DNA of 9,782 nt, taken from assembly GCA_031411575.1 (NCBI GenBank), contig JANOBJ010000022.1:1-9782 (forward strand), written 5' to 3'. Numbering within the stretch: position 1 is the stretch's first letter; each line of letters opens with the position of its first letter. This stretch comes from JANOBJ01 sp031411575 (lineage in GTDB: Bacteria > Pseudomonadota > Gammaproteobacteria > Burkholderiales > Burkholderiaceae_C). Shown piece after piece: positions 6,417 through 9,782 of this stretch. Below the pieces are notes generated by a model that was not told the origin of the DNA, searched no databases, and saw only the letters and a program-made list of their open reading frames with translations. Position numbers and translations under genes: made by a program.

Positions 6417-6725
6417 TCAATCAGGATCAACGGTTTCAGCGTCAATGGCGTCGTATTGCCGGTGCGTGCCAACGAACTTCACAAACACAATCTGCAGCTT
6501 GTAAGACACCGCCACCACCAGCCGGTAATCGTTGCCCTTGATGTTGAACACCACGCGCCGGTTCTTCAGGATGCTCGCGTTGCGGTACTGCGCCTTCACG
6601 TCCGCCGGCTGCGTCCATGCGGCCTTGGACACCTCCTGGTACCAGGCCCGCAACGGCTGCTCGGCATCACGGTAGTCGGCCTTGGCCCAAAAATCCCGGA
6701 GAAAAGCCACGGCGATGACGCGCAT
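6417..6725 (-). CDS. higB: HigB-type toxin (RelE-like mRNA interferase)
   Basis: This is a toxin of 102 residues and full length. It matches the HigB_toxin group (PF09907/COG4680), which folds like RelE; relatives cut mRNA on the ribosome. Diagnostic stretches are MRVIAVAFLRDFW at the start, ADVKAQYRNASILKN (residues 41-55), RVVFNIKGNDYRLVV (57-71) and FVGTHRQYDAID (84-95). All look intact. The gene precedes higA on the - strand with a 20-base gap to the preferred antitoxin start. No Shine-Dalgarno precedes the ATG at 6725. The best -10 hexamer (6732-6737) would place +1 on the A of the ATG, so the message may be leaderless. Regulation is probably by HigA (or the HigBA complex) at the palindrome 6737-6753. 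Confidence 0.93.
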   Translation of the reverse strand: MRVIAVAFLRDFWAKADYRDAEQPLRAWYQEVSKAAWTQPADVKAQYRNASILKNRRVVFNIKGNDYRLVVAVSYKLQIVFVKFVGTHRQYDAIDAETVDPD

Positions 6726-6731
6726 AAATGC

Positions 6732-6760
6732 AGTTTAGTCCCAAATTGGGACTGCTGCAA
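6732..6760 (-). promoter_or_regulatory. higBA promoter with perfect 17-bp operator palindrome
   Basis: On the - strand, TTGCAG (6755-6760) and TAAACT (6732-6737) are 17 bases apart, fitting a sigma-70 promoter of moderate quality (3/6 and 4/6 matches). The spacer is almost filled by AGTCCCAAATTGGGACT (6737-6753), a perfect inverted repeat about one central base. A dyad lying between -35 and -10 is the classic place for an autorepressor such as HigA. The palindrome is seen directly; its use by HigA is inferred. Confidence 0.7.
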
Positions 6761-7238
6761 GATTCCCCAATGAGCACTTGCTGACGGCTCGCGTCGTTGA
6801 CGCCAATTGTTGAGGTTCGTGCGAATGCGTGAAATGATTTATATAACGATTTTCTCCATGAAACCTATGTAAATCAAAGACTTATAGTCATCAACAGCCT
6901 ATTCATGAAATGATTCATGAATAGATTTCACCTGCTCAACCGCCTCTTGAAATGATTGCACAGCATGCCCTCGCTGTGGATTCTCAGGGCTGATTCATCA
7001 TCAAGTCTTCGTTCAGTCGCCCGTGTTTTCGGACTATTCAGTAATGCGCCGATTGCCCGCTGCCTGGCTGGGAGTCGGGGTGTGCGGTCTCGGCGCACTC
7101 CGCGCGGCCCGGCGGATCACACGCAACAGCTCTGCCGGGTAAAGTCGGACCATTCACTTCGGCAACACCGCACACAGCGATCAGACCAAGCTGAATCTGC
7201 CCCATGCTCCGGGCGAAAAAACCATTTCAAGGATGAAC
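6761..7238. other. Divergent non-coding region, partly AT-rich
   Basis: This is a gap of nearly 480 bp between the toxin promoter and the rightward membrane-protein gene. Its left half (about 6800-6960) is markedly AT-rich and holds TGAAATGATT three times (6830, 6906, 6948) plus a perfect hairpin (6899-6924). TATAAC (6842-6847) and TATAGT (6883-6888) resemble -10 boxes, but I see no well-spaced -35. The right half (about 7000-7200) returns to high GC, with no credible gene. A 32-codon frame from ATG 7042 and a longer one from about 6956 lack any family resemblance or ribosome-binding site. It is probably a scar of past insertions plus the promoter for the rightward gene. Confidence 0.5.
6899..6924. 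repeat. Perfect AT-rich inverted repeat, 11-bp arms, 4-base loop
   Basis: CTATTCATGAA (6899-6909) and TTCATGAATAG (6914-6924) are exact reverse complements around ATGA. No T-run follows on the + strand, so it is not a good terminator; a protein-binding site or a remnant of a mobile element is more likely. The middle TGAAATGATT copy (6906-6915) covers the loop. Confidence 0.7.
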
Positions 7239-7625
7239 ATGTCGACCGACTTCAACATCCTCAAAGCGGAATATCTTTCCATGCGGAAGGAAATCGAAAT
7301 GGTTGTCGCTTCATTGCCTCAGCTTGAGCGGAACTGCGTTTTGGTTGTTGCAGTGGCGTTCACGTGGGCCGCGACGCAAGAACTCCTAGAAGACTTGGCA
7401 CGGATTGCATGGCTATTGCCTTCGACGGTTCCCATTTACGGTGCTGTGCGGACTTGGGCCATTGCCAAACATTTACGGGTGCTGGCCAGCTACGTAAAGA
7501 CCATAGAGAAGGCCGCGATTCCTGATGGCCTTGACATCGTAGGTCGGCAACATTTTCTGGATGCCCAGTCAAACTACTCAGTAATAACAACGACCCAGCA
7601 TGTCTGGTCCGTGCTGATAGTCTGA
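7239..7625 (+). CDS. Small membrane protein of unknown function, probably truncated by an in-frame TGA
   Basis: The product is 128 residues from ATG 7239 (AAGGA five bases upstream); an ATG at 7233 in frame is less well spaced. The layout is an N-terminal charged helix (LKAEYLSMRKEIEMVV), TM1 at about residues 32-48 (RNCVLVVAVAFTWAATQ), TM2 at about 55-75 (RIAWLLPSTVPIYGAVRTWA), then a soluble stretch (HLRVLASYVKTIEK). A last hydrophobic run, HVWSVLIV, is cut off by TGA 7623-7625. Beyond the TGA the same frame continues as SLALSWFGFKQTL and ends at TAG 7665-7667, which would complete a third membrane helix. The pattern recalls small membrane proteins of unknown role with an N-terminal helix, two close TM segments and a YlrxIE-like loop, but I cannot name a family. 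GC is visibly lower than the core genes, suggesting horizontal acquisition. The gene diverges from higBA and stands alone. Function unknown; possibly a decaying gene. Confidence 0.65.
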   Translation: MSTDFNILKAEYLSMRKEIEMVVASLPQLERNCVLVVAVAFTWAATQELLEDLARIAWLLPSTVPIYGAVRTWAIAKHLRVLASYVKTIEKAAIPDGLDIVGRQHFLDAQSNYSVITTTQHVWSVLIV

Positions 7626-7803
7626 TCACTTGCACTAAGCTGGTTCGGGTTCAAACAAACGCTCTAGTCCACTGATGCTGGCGGCCGCGCTTCATGACTC
7701 CATCCCCGTTGCACTCCAAGCAGGACCCGGGGTGGAATGAAGTCTGGCCGCGCCTGAAACATGTGGGTCAGACTCTGACGCTTGTCGTCAGGGCCGGCGC
7801 CCC
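7626..7803. other. Gap between convergent genes with several inverted repeats
   Basis: Apart from a possible 13-codon continuation of the membrane-protein gene (to 7667), no coding is seen. A long interrupted stem pairs 7691-7708 (TTCAT, TCCA, CCCCG, with a 3-base and a 1-base bulge) with 7728-7741 (CGGGGTGGAATGAA). To its right lie two overlapping dyads: GTCAGA-C-TCTGAC (7767-7779) and CTGACG-CTTGT-CGTCAG (7775-7791), which compete for the same bases. None is followed by a T-run on the - strand, so a terminator for the solute-binding-protein gene is uncertain. They may be remnants of a repeat or element end. Confidence 0.5.
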
Positions 7804-8793
7804 TCAATCCACCGTCGCCCCCGAAGCCGCCACCACCTTGGCCCACTTCTCGGTTTCGGCGGCAATCACCTTGCCGAAGTCTTCGGGCGAACCGTTGATG
7901 GGCACGCCGCCCAGGGCGGCCAGGCGTTCGCGCATTTTCGGGTCGGCCAGGGCTTTGTTGACTTCGGCGTTGATCTTGTCGATGGCCTCGCGCGGCGTGC
8001 CTTTGGGCATGCCGATGCCGAACCAGGCGGTGGCTTCGTAGCCGGGTACGGCGTCGCCGACGGTGGGGGTGCCGGGCATCGATGGTTCGCGCGCGGCGGA
8101 GGTGACGGCCAGCGCGCGGATGCTGTTGCCCTTGATGTGTGGGGCCGACGAGGGCAGGTTGTCAAAAAACACCTGCACCTGGCCGCCGATCAGGTCGGTC
8201 AGCACCGGGCCAGCGCCCTTGTACGGCACGTGGACCATGTTGCAGCCGGTCATGGTCTTGAACAGCTCGCCCGACAGGTGGGTGGAGGTGCCGCTGCCTG
8301 ATGACGCCATGTTGACCTTGCCGGGATTGGCCTTGCAGTAGGCGATGAACTCGGGCACGGTTTTCACCGGCAGGCCGTTGGTCACCACCATCACGTTGGG
8401 GGTGCGCACGATGCCGGCCACGGGCGTGATGTCGCGCATGAAGTTGTAGTTGAGCTTTTTGTACAGCGACGCGTTGATGCCGTTGGCCGGGTTGACCAGC
8501 AGCATGGTGTAGCCATCGGGTGGCGCGGTCACCACGGCCTCGGTGCCCAGGTTGTTGCCGGCGCCGGGCTTGTTCTCCACCACCACGGCCTGGCCGAGCT
8601 TTTCGGTGAGCCAGGTGGCCATGATGCGCGCCAGCACGTCGGTGGTGCCGCCCGGCGGGTAAGGCACGATCCATTTGATCGGACGGGTCGGGTAGTCGGC
8701 GGCCAGGGCGTTGCCGTTGCCAGCCAGCGCGGCAAGGACGGTCAATGACAGCAGGGCGGCACGGCGGGTGGTCAAACGGGGAAGCGGGCGCAT
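7804..8793 (-). CDS. Bug/TctC-family tripartite tricarboxylate transporter substrate-binding protein
   Basis: This is a periplasmic solute-binding protein of 329 residues, a normal length. The signal peptide is residues 1-31: basic MRPLPRLTTRRA, hydrophobic core ALLSLTVLAALAG, and cleavage after ALA before ADYPTRP. The mature protein starts with the Bug hallmark YPTRPIKWIVPYPPGGTTD and continues with VVVENKPGAGNNLGTEAV, DGYTMLLVN, VNMASSGSGTSTHLSGELF, HVPYKGAGPVLTDLIGGQV, and a C-terminal PEDFGKVIAAETEKWAKVV. In the family the two-lobed fold holds a carboxylate, often through its carboxyl group and bound water; ligands include citrate, aromatic acids and amino acids. The ligand here cannot be read. 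The ATG at 8793 has AAGGAG seven bases upstream. No tctA/tctB membrane genes are adjacent, so it is an orphan receptor, as most comamonad Bug proteins are. It may serve a distant transporter or act in signalling. Confidence 0.95.
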   Translation of the reverse strand: MRPLPRLTTRRAALLSLTVLAALAGNGNALAADYPTRPIKWIVPYPPGGTTDVLARIMATWLTEKLGQAVVVENKPGAGNNLGTEAVVTAPPDGYTMLLVNPANGINASLYKKLNYNFMRDITPVAGIVRTPNVMVVTNGLPVKTVPEFIAYCKANPGKVNMASSGSGTSTHLSGELFKTMTGCNMVHVPYKGAGPVLTDLIGGQVQVFFDNLPSSAPHIKGNSIRALAVTSAAREPSMPGTPTVGDAVPGYEATAWFGIGMPKGTPREAIDKINAEVNKALADPKMRERLAALGGVPINGSPEDFGKVIAAETEKWAKVVAASGATVD

Positions 8794-9117
8794 CAGTTGT
8801 CTCCTTCTGGGTGGGAAGTGCAGGCCGGTGCAGGCGCTGGGCGCCAGACCGGTGCTGATGCGGATTGTGCGTGACTTCCGCGCCGCGCGGGGTGGTGAAA
8901 TGCGGGGGTCAACGTGCCGCGTGATGGTTCGAATTGCTCCTAAAATAGTAGCAAACTATGACCAACTGATGCGGACAACGGGCCGATTTGGCTTGAAAAT
9001 TGGCTCCGGACGCGTCTTGTGCGGCGCAGCATGCCGAGGCGTGCAGCGGTGCGCCAGCCAGGGCGCCTGCGAACCCTTCAAAGCGCCTGCAACCCTGTCA
9101 AAGCGCCTGCAACTCTG
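8794..9117. other. Intergenic region upstream of the Bug gene
   Basis: This 324-bp gap lies between two - strand genes. It contains a copy of the 17-bp repeat (8936-8952) and most of the 20-bp tandem array at its right end. No gene with a family resemblance is seen. A TTGACC on the - strand (rev. comp. of 8909-8914 GGTCAA) could be a -35 box for the Bug gene, but I find no matching -10, so no promoter is called. Confidence 0.5.
8936..8952. repeat. 17-bp palindromic repeat, copy D (intergenic, degenerate)
   Basis: The sequence is GCTCC-TAAAATA-GTAGC: the same 5-7-5 layout, with one mismatch between the arms (GCTCC against GCTAC). It is the only copy outside a gene and lies in a local AT-rich patch (about 8930-8975). 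Confidence 0.5.
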
Positions 9118-9130
9118 TCAAAGCGCCTGC
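9061..9130. repeat. 20-bp tandem array (3.5 units) across the 3' end of the ferritin-like gene
   Basis: Units start at 9061, 9081, 9101 and 9121 (the last only 10 matching bases). The second and third differ at one base: AAGCGCCTGCAAC(C/T)CTGTCA. The first is more diverged. On the - strand each unit carries GCAGGCGC followed, in all but one, by TTTGA, so the gene's terminal codons and TGA are repeated downstream of its real stop (9118-9120). Confidence 0.85.
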
Positions 9131-9782
9131 GGCGCGGCCCCCGGCGCCAGCGTGCCGGCGATCTCTTTCGACAGTTCCTTGCGGTAGCGGTTGAGCTCCT
9201 GCACGCTCTTGAAGCTGCGGTCCATCAGGAGGCTCATGTTGTGCAGGATGCGCTCGACCACCTTGCTCTCCCATACCGCGTCAAACTTGATCTGCGTGTC
9301 GAGCCAGTGCTCCAGCCACTCGGGGTTGGGCAGGCGGCTCTGGATGGTGTCGCGCGGGAACAGCGCCTTGTTCACGTGCAGGTTGGTCGGGTGCAGCGCC
9401 TGCGCGGTGCGGCGCGCGCTGGCCATCAGCACGCCCACCTTGGTGAAGGCGGCCTTGGCTTCGTTGCCAAAGGTGTTGATGGCGCGCTTCATGTAGCGCA
9501 GGTAGGCGCCGCCGTGGCGGGCTTCGTCCTGGCTGAGCTTGGTGTAAATGGTTTTGATGACCGGCTCGGAATGCCATTCGGCAGCGCGGCGGTACCAATG
9601 GTTCAGGCGGATTTCGCCGCAAAAATGCAGCATCAGGGTTTCCAGCGCCGGCGCCGGTTCAAACTCGAAGCGCACCTCGTGCAGTTCCTGCTCGGTCGGC
9701 GCCAGCTCGGGGCGAAAGCGCCTGAGGTATTCCATCAGCACCAGCGAATGCTTTTGCTCTTCAAAAAACCAGATCGACATGA
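9118..9782 (-). CDS. Ferritin-like di-iron protein, acyl-ACP-desaturase-like, N-terminus outside window
   Basis: About 221 residues are visible; the gene probably continues past the right edge. The first visible ATG (9780) falls inside the expected second metal-binding helix. Numbered from it, the di-iron ligands show as Glu8-x-x-His11 (WFFEEQKHSLVLMEYL), Glu56 (CGEIRLNHWYRR) and Glu86-x-x-His89 (LSQDEARHGGAYLRYM). This is the paired (D/E)ExxH pattern of soluble acyl-ACP-desaturase-type four-helix bundles; the first carboxylate helix would be upstream. The C-terminal third (HPTNLHVNKALFPRDTIQ to RYRKELSKEI) is helical and charged, with a short Ala/Pro tail APGAAPQAL. No signal peptide or membrane helix is visible, so it is probably cytoplasmic. 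It could be a fatty-acid desaturase or another di-iron oxygenase; the substrate is unknown. The stop lies inside a 20-bp tandem array. Confidence 0.8.
   Translation of the reverse strand, partial: MSIWFFEEQKHSLVLMEYLRRFRPELAPTEQELHEVRFEFEPAPALETLMLHFCGEIRLNHWYRRAAEWHSEPVIKTIYTKLSQDEARHGGAYLRYMKRAINTFGNEAKAAFTKVGVLMASARRTAQALHPTNLHVNKALFPRDTIQSRLPNPEWLEHWLDTQIKFDAVWESKVVERILHNMSLLMDRSFKSVQELNRYRKELSKEIAGTLAPGAAPQAL

Noticed and set aside
7042..7140. 32-codon frame (MRRLPAAWLGVGV...)
   Set aside because: It looks like a short membrane peptide, but it has no Shine-Dalgarno and no neighbour that would give it meaning; random short frames of this size are common at this GC.
7080..7175. Inverted repeat GTGTGCGGT / ACCGCACAC, 9-bp arms about 78 bp apart
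   Set aside because: Perfect but short and widely spaced, with no transposase or target duplication; could be chance.
6956..7327. Open frame in the non-coding region right of higB
   Set aside because: No ribosome-binding site, Ser/Arg-rich mixed composition, no recognisable motif, and it overlaps the better-supported membrane-protein gene in another frame.
7626..7690. Possible integron cassette recombination site or tRNA end after the membrane-protein gene (GGGTTCAAA)
   Set aside because: No paired core sites of the attC type are seen, and the bases around GTTCAAA do not form a T-arm stem.
9061..9130. CRISPR array
   Set aside because: The 20-bp units are head to tail with no unique spacers, and no cas genes are present.

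Overview
The window is GC-rich with a lower-GC middle. It looks like chromosomal DNA from a betaproteobacterium of the Burkholderiales, most likely Comamonadaceae. This rests on the RND efflux operon, an orphan Bug/TctC-type solute-binding protein (a family hugely expanded in that group), a rhombosortase-like protease, and two kinds of short dispersed repeat that I recall from comamonad genomes. That last point is memory, not a search.

Left part (1-5969, all + strand): an efflux operon in the order outer-membrane factor (5' end outside the window), periplasmic adaptor, RND inner-membrane pump. Two bases after the pump's stop begins a rhomboid-type intramembrane serine protease resembling rhombosortase. 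The three efflux proteins should form one envelope-spanning pump. The protease shares the transcript but probably has a separate job.

Middle (6010-about 7680): an accessory islet. It holds a higBA toxin-antitoxin pair on the - strand, whose promoter carries a perfect 17-bp palindrome between the -10 and -35 boxes. Then comes about 480 bp of partly AT-rich non-coding DNA with a perfect 11-bp-stem hairpin and a decamer present three times. A small lower-GC membrane protein gene of unknown function follows on the + strand; an in-frame TGA seems to cut off its last membrane segment.

Right part (7804-9782, - strand): a secreted Bug-family solute-binding protein standing alone, a 324-bp gap, and a ferritin-like di-iron protein (acyl-ACP-desaturase-like) that runs off the right edge. 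A 20-bp tandem array overlaps its stop codon.

The most unusual signal is repeat DNA living inside protein-coding genes. A 17-bp element of the form GCTAT-N7-ATAGC occurs four times. Three copies lie inside genes, all read in the same frame as Ala-(Ile/Met)-x-x-(Ile/Val)-Ala. A second, GC-rich element occurs as an inverted pair: one copy forms an in-frame insert in the adaptor, the other lies between adaptor and pump. The second copy is flanked by a 14/17 duplication of the ribosome-binding site and start, and it creates a 27-codon leader ORF that overlaps the pump's start codon.
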